Source of the DNA: Nitzschia sp. pyKryTriq1
Taxonomy: Eukaryota > Bacillariophyta > Bacillariophyceae > Bacillariales > Bacillariaceae
Length of the DNA: 64,000 nucleotides
NCBI GenBank assembly: GCA_956465555.1
Contig: OY101123.1
Span: forward strand, 930,001 to 994,000
Direction of reading: 5' to 3'
Of the stretch, positions 55,092 through 64,000 are shown piece after piece. Under the pieces are notes generated by a model that saw only the letters and a list, made by a program, of their open reading frames with translations, made no database searches and was not told the origin of the DNA. Positions within the stretch are counted from its first letter, which is position 1, and every line of letters starts with the position of its first letter. The translations under genes were made by a program, and so were the position numbers.

Positions 55092-56103
55092 GTTGACGAT
55101 ATACTATGATCGGGCTCCGCAACGTGATAATATTAATCTCGCAGAACAACAAGAGGATATGGAAAGTAGCCGTTTCCTCGCACTATCACAGCAACGAATG
55201 ATACTGGCAATGCGATCTGGCGACGTACTTGTACTGGTCGAATCTTCGTTGTGCGTGTGGTCGTACTGGTACCAGGTACTGTACGAGTACTGCACCGGTA
55301 CAGGTACTTGCACACTGTACTGTACCACCGTCGACGCTCGCTTCGACGATGACGATAATGGTGCAAGAAGAGGAGGAACTCATCATCTGTTTCTCGGATC
55401 CGGTTGGAGGATGCGATGTGTGCCGGCGACGTCGCTCGTTTCCCTTTTCCGAATTTTTGGTTCCGACTTCTTCGACTAGTGGATTTCGAAACATGCGCCC
55501 AGTACGTTCGTACAGTACGGTACACGATACCGGTACCAGGTACCGGTAGTTGTAGCGTGACGTTGTATCGCGGATGCTTGCGCGCGCACGCCGGGCGGCC
55601 ATCAGCGATGAGAAGAAGTCGTGCAACCTGTTGCGCCAACGCTTTCACTCGTCGCTCGGCATCCAACACAACCGTTTTGCGATCTTGCCCAATCCGCGCC
55701 AGTCAGATGACCACTGTCACAACAGCCGTCTCATGTCCATCCTCCTCACATTTTGAATCCGTCTCTCACGACAGCGCATTTAGCGGATGACGACCCAGAC
55801 AGGTCATGTCGGATGATTTTCGCCCGATAGCCAACTATTGCGACACCTTCTTTGATTCTCCATTTCATGGATATGCTCAACAATAACAAGAATGGTAGAA
55901 GAAGCACTCAATCATTGAAACCGCTTCCCATCGATGGTGAATGCCTCGAACGAAGTTTACACTTCCCACTTTCATCATAAATTTGAAAAAACCTAAAGCT
56001 CAAACAGAATAACCAACAGTCCCATTCGCAACAAGAACCTCTAGCGCAATATCGTCGCCTCCCCAACCAACACAGCCGCTTCTTTCAATCACAAATCACA
56101 AAA
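55092..56103. other. Divergent intergenic region with GTAC palindromes
   Basis: About 1 kb between the phosphatase and the FDDW-repeat gene. Two GTAC/CCGGTA clusters lie at about 55257-55330 and 55500-55550; the second has two TACCGGTA copies 14 bp apart. Overlapping frames on both strands here are artefacts of the palindromes. Confidence 0.45.
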
Positions 56104-57308
56104 AGTAAGTCAGAAGCAAACTCTATTCTGCGAGAATAACATGCATAGATAAATACATACACCACCCCTCGTCTTACATTTCATCGCGTTCGTCATACAA
56201 TTACTACACAGTGAGTGCCAATCCTTCCGCTTCCAATAGTACCCCAACGACAAAGAACAACCAGCAACAGAACGAGGATGAATACGTTGTTGGTGAAGAC
56301 CTTCACCATTGGTTCTTGTCGGTATGGTGTCCCGAAGATACAGCTTGTCATATTTCGCCAACTCACGGCAGTAGTGCATTTTCCTTGTATCAAAGGCCTC
56401 CACCTGAGGTCTCTTCTTTCAACGTTCCTCGGCAAGTGTCTCTGATGGATGAAACGTTCGACGACGGGGACGAAGATGAAAGAGACGACGTGGCAGAAGC
56501 CTACAGCAATGACGAGGAAAAATGGCCCTCGATTGAACGCACCATTTCATTTGATGACTGGAACGACGATGACGATCTTCCCTCCCCACGTGTGTTTCGA
56601 TTCGATGATTGGAGTTGCAAATCCATTGTGGGAGAACAACATTCCGACGATGAAAGCATCTACACCTCCACATCTGACGCTCTGCTGGGACAAAGCCATA
56701 CCGAGCAGCTCCACGAACGACCACACAAACCCTCTCCTATCTACTACATGGATGATTGGACATTGCAGAAAACCTACACCAACTCCTCTTCGACAAGGGC
56801 GCTTATCCCTCCGTCTCACTCTTATCTATTTCAACCCATCCGGGAAGGTGATAGTAGCCGAGGACTGTCCTTGGACCCATCGGTGGCTCCTACCGTGAGT
56901 CTCCGTACCAGTACTACCGACGATGACCCCTTTAGCATTTCAGGGATTGAGCAGCAAGACGATTACGACAATGACAAGCCAGAGTGCCCAGGCATTCCTC
57001 GAGTAAGAAGCGAAGACGAGGAAGTCGCTTCCTACGATCGTCCAGCCATTCGTACCATCCAGGTCGATCTTGGTGACAATGAAGAAGAAGACGAACCCAG
57101 CCAATGTTACTCGTCTCCTACCAACTTTGTTCCACCTATTCCCCATGTGATCTATATTCGGAAAGAAGCTAAAGGATGGAAGAAGAAGATCATTTCATCT
57201 TGGAAGCGAGTGGTAGCTGTTGGTCGCCACAACAAATCCGCTAGCATTGCAGGCAAGAATCGTTTCAAGCGCCGCCGCGGAAGCAAGCTAACCCGTGGAG
57301 AATTCTGA
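56104..57308 (+). CDS. Acidic FDDW-repeat protein; start codon split by an intron
   Basis: 365 aa. The long open frame begins without an ATG. An acceptor (TACTACACAG) ends at 56211 and a GTAAGT donor stands at 56105. Joining base 56104 (A) to 56212-56213 (TG) creates an ATG exactly in frame (MSANPSASN), so the start codon appears to be split by a 107-bp intron. The protein is acidic and mostly disordered. Three short repeats stand out: SFDDWNDDDD, RFDDWSCKS and YMDDWTLQK. The C-terminal ~50 residues turn strongly basic (GWKKKIISSWKRVVAVGRH, then RFKRRRGSK), which could bind membrane or nucleic acid or act as a nuclear signal. No known domain is recognised. Confidence 0.62.
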
Positions 57309-57634
57309 GATTTGTATCTGGTGCTATACTTCATTCATACACTACTAGCCTTACAACAACGATTGGTTTCTTGAACGGATCACGATCACTCTCACTTCAT
57401 CTCAGAAAAACACAGTGGTTACGTTTAATCTCTATAACTCAGACTCCATTTTTAATTTGACCCTTCTTTGCTTTTGCGTGTAAAAAGTCTTGCTAGGGAT
57501 CATGCGGAGTGTAGCCTTGATATTATGAAAACAGTTCGCCTTGCCCAACATAGGAGAAACACATCAGTAGCACATGTATATCCAAACACTTCGTGTGGTG
57601 CTGGAGAAAACAAAATTTACCCAGGCCCGACCAT
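57309..57634. other. 3' flanks of convergent genes
   Basis: 326 bp with AT-rich sequence. No gene or repeat was recognised. Confidence 0.4.
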
Positions 57635-59346
57635 CTACAGACTCTCGGCGACAAAGAGAGGGTGCGCACGTCTTTGGAATCGCAAAGTCTCGTTCTCTCC
57701 CGACTCAGTCTCGAAAGTAATATTGATCTTTTCGACCTTTTGGTCGGCGCGATTGTCTACTGCAGTTTCCTCTGCGTACATCGACAGTGCCATGCCGAGA
57801 GTCCATTCCACCTCGCTCCCATCAACCAAGAAAGTAAAAGTAATATCCCGAGACGAGGGGTGGAAGCCGAATCCATCCTTTAGAAGCGTCACCATGTATA
57901 CGGTTTCGATGCATCGATGCGGCAAAACCTCCTGGCGTGTAAATGAATGTGCATCGTGTAGCAGCTCCATGTCATCTTTCCAATCTCGAGAACAAAGACC
58001 GTACAAGGCATCGTGCAGCTCTTGAATACTGGGATTTGGCCATGAAAGGTTCAAGGCGCTGTGTGCTTCCTCGTGGGGCTCTGAGAATACACGTAGACTG
58101 TCCAGAGAGAAGAAATATAACGACATGGCCAGGAACTTTCCCTTGATTGGCGGGTGTTGGACTCCTCCCACCTGATTGTTGACTTCTTCGTGATTGTCGT
58201 GCGGCACTTCCGGGTGAGGGATCAGCCGCTGCGTTTGGCGAATGCACTCATCCGTGTCACCTGTACCATAGAGGAGAAAGTCCATCCAATTTACTTCATA
58301 TCCCTTGTTGGCGCATGGGTTTTCCACGATTTTACTGCCACAGGATTCTGGATCTTCTTGGTCCTTTCGCAATTTCTCTTCCACCAGAGTGGTCCATAGT
58401 CGCTCTCGGAATTGATCCACTCCATAAGACAGGTACGAAGTAGAGAAGAAATGATCACCGTTCAACTGGGACGGGATAGATGATGGACCCGCACAACCTT
58501 CCTTCGACATATCTTCGTTGTCACATGTATGCTGCTTTTCATGTCTCTCCTCATTTCGTTGTGTATCAGGTAAAAAGACGATTTGAGTCGAACTTCCACC
58601 CATGTCCAGTGCACCCACCGGCCCAGTATGAGGCTCTTCCTGGTAGCTATCCCCAGAAACGAATCGGAGCTGTGCATCCACAATCCCTTGCAAGTAATTC
58701 GCAGCAACTGCCCCATAAAATCCTTCTAGCTCGCCACTCAAAGTTGCAATATCGCCCCGCTCCATACCCCGGAACACAAAACTTTCCGACTCCATCAACC
58801 CCTGGAAAAGAGCATCATAAACAGCTTCTTGCTCCGATTCCGGCAGCAACCGCATTCCAGCTGTCGCTTGGTATTTGACTGATGTATATGGATAGTACTC
58901 GGAAGGAATAACACTTGCCGCGTATTCGAAGAGGGGCAACATGTGCTCTGCTACGTAGGTAGAATTCAAGGGGCGCTCATCACGAATCTCCGATTCCAGT
59001 CGTCCAAAAGCCGAAAGTGGAAGATTCGCTCTGGATGAGCCCCGACGTACACACTCGACATCGTTTTCAGCGTCATCTTCCACAAACTCAAATACATGAA
59101 GGCGAGAACCGGTAGAGCCGCCATCGAGAATCTGTGGAACAAAAAGAATGCGATACGATACCTCTTGTTAGCCGTGCTCTTCTGTTATCTTGATAGCATT
59201 GAATTGCTCAAAGACAATTTTAAACCACTTACGATTTTGAAGGGCGACTTGCCGTTGCTGCCATGGGCTGTAGCATGCTCTGCATATGCTAAGCAAACCA
59301 ATACGGATAGAAGCGCAAGCGCCTCGGTGGAACAGTCTGATCTCAT
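57635..59346 (-). CDS. Apyrase / ecto-NTPDase (GDA1/CD39 family)
   Basis: 536 aa in two exons, 59346-59233 and 59131-57635, in phase 0 across a 101-bp intron. The first in-frame ATG (MRSDCSTEALALLSVLV) gives a signal peptide of ~28 residues ending near EHATA. The apyrase conserved regions are in order: ACR1 DGGSTGSR at 41-48, right after the splice; ACR2 ATAGMRLL at ~127-134; ACR3 GELEGFYGAVAANYL at ~171-185; ACR4 GALDMGGSSTQIVF at ~211-224. The C-terminal part is more diverged. The family hydrolyses nucleoside di- and triphosphates outside the cell or in the Golgi lumen, where GDPase activity supports nucleotide-sugar exchange. No C-terminal membrane anchor is visible, so a soluble lumenal or secreted enzyme is inferred. 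Confidence 0.88.
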
Positions 59347-60249
59347 TGTCAGGGCGGTTCTCGGTAAAGTGAGACTGAGAAACTTGGCTCGACAAAAAAA
59401 CTCTTTGAGCAAATACGATTAAATTTCAGGAGTAGAGGATGACGACTCTAACGTCAGTACAAGAAGGAAACGGAAGATAACCTCGAATGGGAACCTGGCA
59501 ATCACAATTCAAATTAATGGAGATGATGATTCGTATTTGATAGGTGATGGGTGGTCTATCCATACGTGGTTTTAGTTGTACGTTGCTCCTCACGTACCGG
59601 TACGACGTGTACCATTCTATTATTTTTTTATCATCTACTTTTTGATCGTACAAACCGGTACACAATACACAACCAAGGTGATGCTGATGCTGCGCCAAAA
59701 AACGACACATTTCGCCACGATCGCTCGACGACAAAGAGGAAGAAATCGAAAATCCCGCCGGCTTCCTACTCGTGTCGTTTTCTCTTTTGGTTGAAGATGG
59801 TTGGCGCTGGTTGGCTGAATTCCAAGGGAAGACTTTTTGATTGGCTAAGCACTCGGAGTAACTTTGAATAAAACTTCTTCATATACGTAGGTTTTTATAA
59901 GCTATTTGTGTGCCACGTAAGGCGAGCCGACATCTTGAATCTTCCTGTCGTACACGTACAAGTACCAGGTCCTGTACCGGTACTGTCTACCGTATACCGG
60001 TACAGTACCAGGTACATATTCGTACTGCGTATCGGTACAAGTACTGTACTGTACTTGACGCGCGCCGGCGGATCCGCTCGGACTCATGCGTTGAGTCCTG
60101 GTCCTGCCAACTGCCAATTTCGTAACAAAAAATTATGATGCCGACGATCGGAAGATGATTATTGTTTCCTTTTCGTTTTTTTCCCGTCCTTGCTCCAATC
60201 CAGAAGATTTCAAGGCCGCTCAGTTTTTCTTGTTATTTAGAATACTGCA
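59347..60249. other. Divergent intergenic region with GTAC palindromes
   Basis: About 900 bp between the apyrase and the YbaK-domain gene. TACCGGTA occurs at about 59597, 59972 and 59993, the last two within a 100-bp GTAC-rich cluster (59945-60055). Frames on both strands here are low-complexity Tyr/Val/Thr runs. Confidence 0.45.
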
Positions 60250-61434
60250 ATGGAGGTCTTATCGCAAAATTGCAGCGTTTGGATATCCTATCTTGAGGAG
60301 GGCGAAGGAAGGCATGGCTTCGAATGCGAGTATGTTTGGCTTATAGATGAAAGCAGGAATACAAGTCCCAGCAATCCTATACTCGATGACATCGAAAATT
60401 ACGACGATATGACAGAGCCCTCCGGGAAGCAGAAGGACCACGATAGGCGATGGAAGAAACTTCTTCGGGCGGTACTTCCCGCGGCACGACGTAAGAGAGC
60501 AGCCACACCAAAGGGAAAGAATGCGAAGAAAGAAGATTGTGCCAGCGATACTAGTACGGCTACTACAGCATCAAGTCTTTCAGTAGGATCTCGCGCAAGC
60601 CTGGAAGGCTTTGTTATCACGACTTCAAAGGCGTTTGAAGAAGGTACCAGGGAAATGCTAGATCCTAATATTTTGGAACTTCTTTGTGAAATTGGCTTGG
60701 ATGAAAGGAGAGCCCAGGATGAACTTGGATCAGAGGAATTTGAGATGCAGAAAGCGCACGACGTGGCTTTTGATGAGGCGACAGCCTGCACCGTCCGATC
60801 AGAATCTTCTTCATTGTCGAGTCATTCTGGTACTACTAGAGATAAACTCGAACCGTCCCTAATGGAAAGACGGCTTCTCGACACGGGGCTTGTAAAACGA
60901 AGCGACTTTGATTTTGTCGCCGACTATGTTTCCAAGGAAGTGCTTCATTTAGCCGAGGAAAAGAAGGATGACGAATACGATCCGACCCAGGACGAGAATG
61001 TCGCTCATGTCAAAACTGGAATCTGGGAGGTAACGTGCTTGGAGGACGACGGAACTCCCAAGTCGCCGTACTATATTGTGACTGGCGTGTCGATGGATGA
61101 TCGAGTCGATACAAAAAAGCTTCGCAAATCCATCTTTGCTAATCAGATACACACACGACGACCCAAACTCGCCATGGCGCCCACAGAAATTGCCGAAGGA
61201 TTAGCCGGATACAAGTCGGGAACTATGGCTCCAATCTGCCACACCGAGAAAATGAGGTTATTTTTGGAAGAAAGCCTTGTGACTGATGTAAATCCCGAAA
61301 CTCGCCACCTTAATGTAGGATCAGGGATGTCCGGAAGGTGTCTATCGATTTCAGTGAAGCACTTTTTGGAGATTGCCAAGTCCAATCCGAAGGGTCTGGA
61401 GATCTGCCCCATCATCCGGAAATCAAAGCCATAG
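60250..61434 (+). CDS. Protein with C-terminal YbaK/aminoacyl-tRNA deacylase-like domain
   Basis: 394 aa, single exon, ATG at 60250. Residues 1-230 are charged and Ser-rich, with a basic segment (RRWKKLLRAVLPAARRKRAA) and no known domain. Residues ~245-390 match the YbaK/ProX editing fold: YYIVTGVSMDDRVDTKKLRK, ANQIHTRRPKLAMAPTEIAE, GYKSGTMAPICHTEKMRLFL, LNVGSGMSGRCLSISVKHFL. Free-standing YbaK-type enzymes clear misacylated Cys- or Ala-tRNA(Pro). The conserved lysine expected in the active-site strand appears replaced or shifted (VDTKKLRKSIF keeps two candidate lysines). Divergent YbaK domains are common in diatoms and may serve other purposes. Location is probably cytosolic or nuclear, because no presequence is visible. 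Confidence 0.72.
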   Translation: MEVLSQNCSVWISYLEEGEGRHGFECEYVWLIDESRNTSPSNPILDDIENYDDMTEPSGKQKDHDRRWKKLLRAVLPAARRKRAATPKGKNAKKEDCASDTSTATTASSLSVGSRASLEGFVITTSKAFEEGTREMLDPNILELLCEIGLDERRAQDELGSEEFEMQKAHDVAFDEATACTVRSESSSLSSHSGTTRDKLEPSLMERRLLDTGLVKRSDFDFVADYVSKEVLHLAEEKKDDEYDPTQDENVAHVKTGIWEVTCLEDDGTPKSPYYIVTGVSMDDRVDTKKLRKSIFANQIHTRRPKLAMAPTEIAEGLAGYKSGTMAPICHTEKMRLFLEESLVTDVNPETRHLNVGSGMSGRCLSISVKHFLEIAKSNPKGLEICPIIRKSKP

Positions 61435-61659
61435 AGACGATATCTTCAACAGCTCATATGATAGGAGGTGGTCAACCAATGCAAAATAACATAGAATATA
61501 CAAGTACTATTCACTTCCTACTAGCGTGGTAGGTCGTGATGGAAATGAGCCGCCGCATTTCGGGATCCAAGGGAGCTCCAAGATTATTATTCCTCATCGT
61601 ATCAGCATAACGGAATTTTGGCGAAATGGCAACCGAAATCGAAATTTTTCAATCACTTG

Positions 61660-62021
61660 TTAGTCAAGGTCTTCATCTTCGGAAGACTCTTCTTCCTTGT
61701 CGTCATCTTCGTCATCAGCAGGAATAATATCCAGTACTAGCTTCTCGAACAATTCGTTTGCCGCCTTCTCAGTCTTGAAGTCAGTGTATGGAACTCCATT
61801 GATTTCGAGCACACGATCACCCGGCTTGATGCTCGATTTCTTCGATGGGGTCGCGGTCACTGCAGTGGAAAATAGATAAGTTGAATGTGCATTCTCTCAT
61901 GTCTCGAGATAATCAGTCAGTTCGACCTACCATAGTAAAACCCGTCTTTTCGTTTCTCAACCTCATACCCGACCTTTTTCTTCGCTGGTCGTTTGATCAA
62001 GATTCTCATTTCGTGGCTCAT
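61660..62021 (-). CDS. Minimal PDZ-domain protein, 96 aa
   Basis: Two exons, 62021-61931 and 61859-61660, joined inside a Val codon across a 71-bp intron. Residues ~15-75 are a compact PDZ domain: the carboxylate-binding loop is DGFYYV rather than GLGF, followed by the diagnostic IKPGDRVLEINGVPY and a helix (EKAANELFEKLV). The remaining ~20 residues are an acidic tail (DDEDDDKEEESSEDEDLD). PDZ domains bind C-terminal peptides. A PDZ with nothing else but an acidic tail would be a competitor or small adaptor; that is inference. Its small size and two exons make it easy to miss in automatic annotation. Confidence 0.7.
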
Positions 62022-62573
62022 TTTTGAATATTTGAGTTGAAACACACACTTTGAGAGCGTATAGAACGGTCGAATATCACGTTGTGCCTTTGATGAAGAA
62101 AGAATGAAAGAAAAGGTCGACAATCTTCTATTGCACTTGCCTGGCATCGAGCACTCTCTTACCAGTAAGCATGATCTTCTTGCTTCTTGGATCTTGGGGC
62201 GATGTCGCGGCGTGCGCAAAAAGGGTCATTCTGCTGAGTCTTGCAAGACAAGACATCGTGACTCGAGTGCGGGATGCGATGCCGGCCAAAGATGCACGCG
62301 ATCCAGGACGCGATTATGCAATGCGAAAGGGAGCTGCGCGCGGTCTGCCCAGCGCCGATATGCCTTGAGGAAAGATCGGAGAGTGAAAAGATCGCGAATA
62401 GCGGTCGCATAGAGGACTTTTCTGCCCAGAGACGACGATGATCCGGTCGACATAACTCCCTACATGTCATAGAATTGCAGAGATACATCTTCGATAGAAG
62501 ATCCTGAAAGAACCGTGGCTCTCAAGTACGATCGAATCTATAGAGTCTAAGATTGCATCGGTTGATCGGACGC
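62022..62573. other. Divergent intergenic region
   Basis: About 550 bp, GC-rich in the middle with open frames on both strands (62104-62412, 62159-62488). They show no domain and overlap each other, so I do not call a gene. Confidence 0.4.
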
Positions 62574-63023
62574 ATGGGTCAGGGACCAAGCAACTTGACG
62601 AAAATCCCGATTAATCAAAGCGGAAGCGGGATTATGAATGCTGCTGATTTTGGATTTTCTGACACGGTCAAACTTGAGCATGCTTTTACGTTTAATCTCG
62701 GGGAGAAATGGGAAAGACCGTTACGGAAAGCGGCAGAGTCGTTTGCGAAAGTGGGCTATCATTGGGCCGAATCTTTTCGGATTATTGCTACAGGATTGAG
62801 CGCATACTTTGTCCTGGCAGGTCTGGCAAAGCTCGTAGCGGCCACAAAATCTACCGACGATCATTCGAGGGGCAAAAGCCGCTCGTCTCATCAAAGCTCT
62901 TCGCGATCTACCAAGACAGGATCGAGCAAGGACACTGGTGGTGACAAGTCTTCCAAGACGGCCAACTCGTCTTCTCCATCTGTCAATATTGAAGATGCAA
63001 GCAAGGACGATGATAATTCTTAG
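62574..63023 (+). CDS. Small single-pass membrane protein with myristoylation-type start
   Basis: 149 aa. The first ATG in frame is at 62574; the longer frame upstream opens on TTG. It gives MGQGPSNLTK, compatible with N-myristoylation at Gly2. Residues ~35-75 are amphipathic (ADFGFSDTVKLEHAFTFNLG). One membrane segment follows (FRIIATGLSAYFVLAGLAKLVAA), and then a 60-residue Ser/Thr/Lys/Asp-rich tail without structure. No known family is recognised. A membrane-associated protein is the only safe statement. Confidence 0.55.
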   Translation: MGQGPSNLTKIPINQSGSGIMNAADFGFSDTVKLEHAFTFNLGEKWERPLRKAAESFAKVGYHWAESFRIIATGLSAYFVLAGLAKLVAATKSTDDHSRGKSRSSHQSSSRSTKTGSSKDTGGDKSSKTANSSSPSVNIEDASKDDDNS

Positions 63024-63482
63024 AAAGGAAATCAAGATTGATATATCAACAATTAATATTCATGCCGGTAGGTCCAGTCGAGGAGTGTTTATAGATTACG
63101 AAGAGAGAGGAAAACGTTCGTATGTACAAACCAAGTATCCGCCGCCGCCCGCCGCCGATGGACGATAATCGAGTGATCCGATCATCAGTATATTATACTT
63201 CACATTCAGTCAATTATTAGTCACATTAGTCGATAATTGCCTGTCCGTCGGTCCTTTACCTCTTTTCGGCGTTACTATTTACTATTCATTCATTTTGCCC
63301 TTGCGTCGCCCGTCATCTTCACGATGGGTTGCGGCGGTGCGGACGTGCTGATCAGTTTCAGCTCAGCCCAGCCGCTTCAACGAAAGAAAAGCTACTGTAG
63401 TTGACCAAGACGAGAGGGAAAGAGGTACTCGTATCGTTTGCCATCATTTAACTTTGGAATTTGAAAATCTAAATACAATACA
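63024..63482. promoter_or_regulatory. Upstream region of ribosomal protein P2
   Basis: About 460 bp with AT-rich and pyrimidine-rich segments before the P2 start codon. The promoter must lie here. No specific element could be identified. Confidence 0.35.
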
Positions 63483-63927
63483 ATGCTTGAAATTGCAGCA
63501 CTATTACTTTGTAAGCTAGGCGGCAAGGGAGGCTCGGCCGATGAAATCAAGGCCGTCTTGGAGGCAGCTGGACAAGAAGCCAATGAGGATGCCATCGCCA
63601 AACTAACAGGGGACATGGATGGAAAGGACGTCAACGAATTGCTAGCTGCCGGTATGGAGAAGCTTAAGGATGTGCCGATGGGAGGCGGCGGTGGAGGCGG
63701 CGGCGGGTAAGTTGGGCCAATTTTGTTTTTGTGTTACTTGCGAGAAGCGCTGTGCTCACATTTTCGGCTACCTTCCCTTTCTTCACACAAACAGCGGCGG
63801 CGGCGGCGGCGGTGGCGGCGACGCTGCTGCGGCAGTAGAGGAAGAAAAGGAGGAGGAAGAAGAAGCCGACCTGGGAGGTGGTATGGACATGTTCGGAGGA
63901 GAGGGTGGTGGTGGCGGCGATTATTAA
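63483..63927 (+). CDS. RPLP2: 60S acidic ribosomal protein P2
   Basis: 118 aa in two exons, 63483-63706 and 63795-63927; 88-bp intron with a GTAAGT donor placed inside a glycine run. Residues 1-65 are the P-protein dimerisation domain (SADEIKAVLEAAGQEANEDA, GKDVNELLAAGMEKLKDVPM). A Gly hinge of about 17 residues follows, then an Ala/Glu-rich acidic stretch. The last residues, LGGGMDMFGGEGGGGGDY, replace the usual eukaryotic tail (MGFGLFD). This keeps the hydrophobic MDMF core but adds a Gly-rich ending that I associate with stramenopile P2. P1/P2 dimers form the ribosomal stalk that recruits elongation factors in the cytosol. The N-terminus MLEIAALLL differs from the common MKYVAAYLL. Confidence 0.9.
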
Positions 63928-64000
63928 ATTGCTGACTAGAATAAAACCAAAGCATCACGCACTCTGGCCTGTACATCTACTTTAGACCCATCAGTTTCAA

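Noticed and set aside
55133-55669. Several 70-180-aa frames near 55.2-55.7 kb
   Set aside because: Both strands are open because of GTAC palindromes. The translations are Tyr/Val/Thr/Arg low complexity.
62104-62488. Overlapping frames upstream of the small membrane protein
   Set aside because: Arg/Ser/Cys-rich, open on both strands, no domain.

Overview
This is nuclear DNA from a gene-dense microbial eukaryote, most likely a diatom or a close photosynthetic stramenopile. The evidence is as follows. Introns are short (about 66-160 bp), with GTAAGT or GTACGT donors. Presequences look like a signal peptide followed by a cleavage site with F, W or Y at +1, the pattern used for import into complex plastids. 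Several lineage-type secreted or membrane proteins are present. The housekeeping genes are clearly eukaryotic: eIF3b, TRAPP II, proteasome, ribosomal P2 and LKR/SDH. I see no tRNA, rRNA, CRISPR array, LTR element or virus-like element. Splice sites and starts were read by eye and not tested against transcripts. Several starts were moved to the first in-frame ATG because the longest open frame opened on GTG or TTG.

Layout. 0-6.6 kb: a CCNDBP1/GCIP-like gene converging on a very large TRAPPC9/Trs120 gene. 6.6-8.7 kb: no convincing gene; hairpins and a short tandem repeat. 8.7-14.8 kb: a helical-repeat protein, a disordered zinc-ribbon protein, a secreted amine oxidase, a 324-bp MITE with terminal inverted repeats and a target-site duplication, and a small presequence-bearing protein. 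15.2-19.0 kb: two divergent secreted/type I membrane proteins of nearly equal size (473 and 479 aa). 20.2-29.1 kb: two homologous genes for membrane-anchored PhyH-type 2-oxoglutarate dioxygenases ending in Tudor-like repeats, with an unrelated reverse-strand gene between them. 29.2-32.8 kb: an EF-hand protein with a myristoylation-type start and a JmjC/ribosomal-oxygenase-like protein. 32.9-35.8 kb: a head-to-head pair, a proteasome beta-4-like subunit with an unexpected signal-peptide-like leader and the proteasome regulator PI31. 36.5-43.8 kb: an RVSFA-motif protein, a single-gene fusion of SbcD nuclease and SbcC ATPase with a targeting-type leader, and a RING protein. 44.4-50.4 kb: eIF3b and bifunctional lysine-ketoglutarate reductase/saccharopine dehydrogenase. 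51.2-57.3 kb: a stand-alone GAF protein, a plastid-type tyrosine phosphatase and an acidic FDDW-repeat protein whose start codon appears to be split by an intron. 57.6-64 kb: an apyrase, a YbaK-domain protein, a 96-aa PDZ protein, a small membrane protein and ribosomal protein P2.

Themes. Three 2-oxoglutarate oxygenase genes lie within 13 kb. Proteasome subunit and regulator share one intergenic region. Convergent neighbours are packed very tightly, twice with exactly 24 bp between stop codons. Non-coding DNA is strongly enriched in the self-complementary 8-mer TACCGGTA: about 21 copies by hand count against about one expected.
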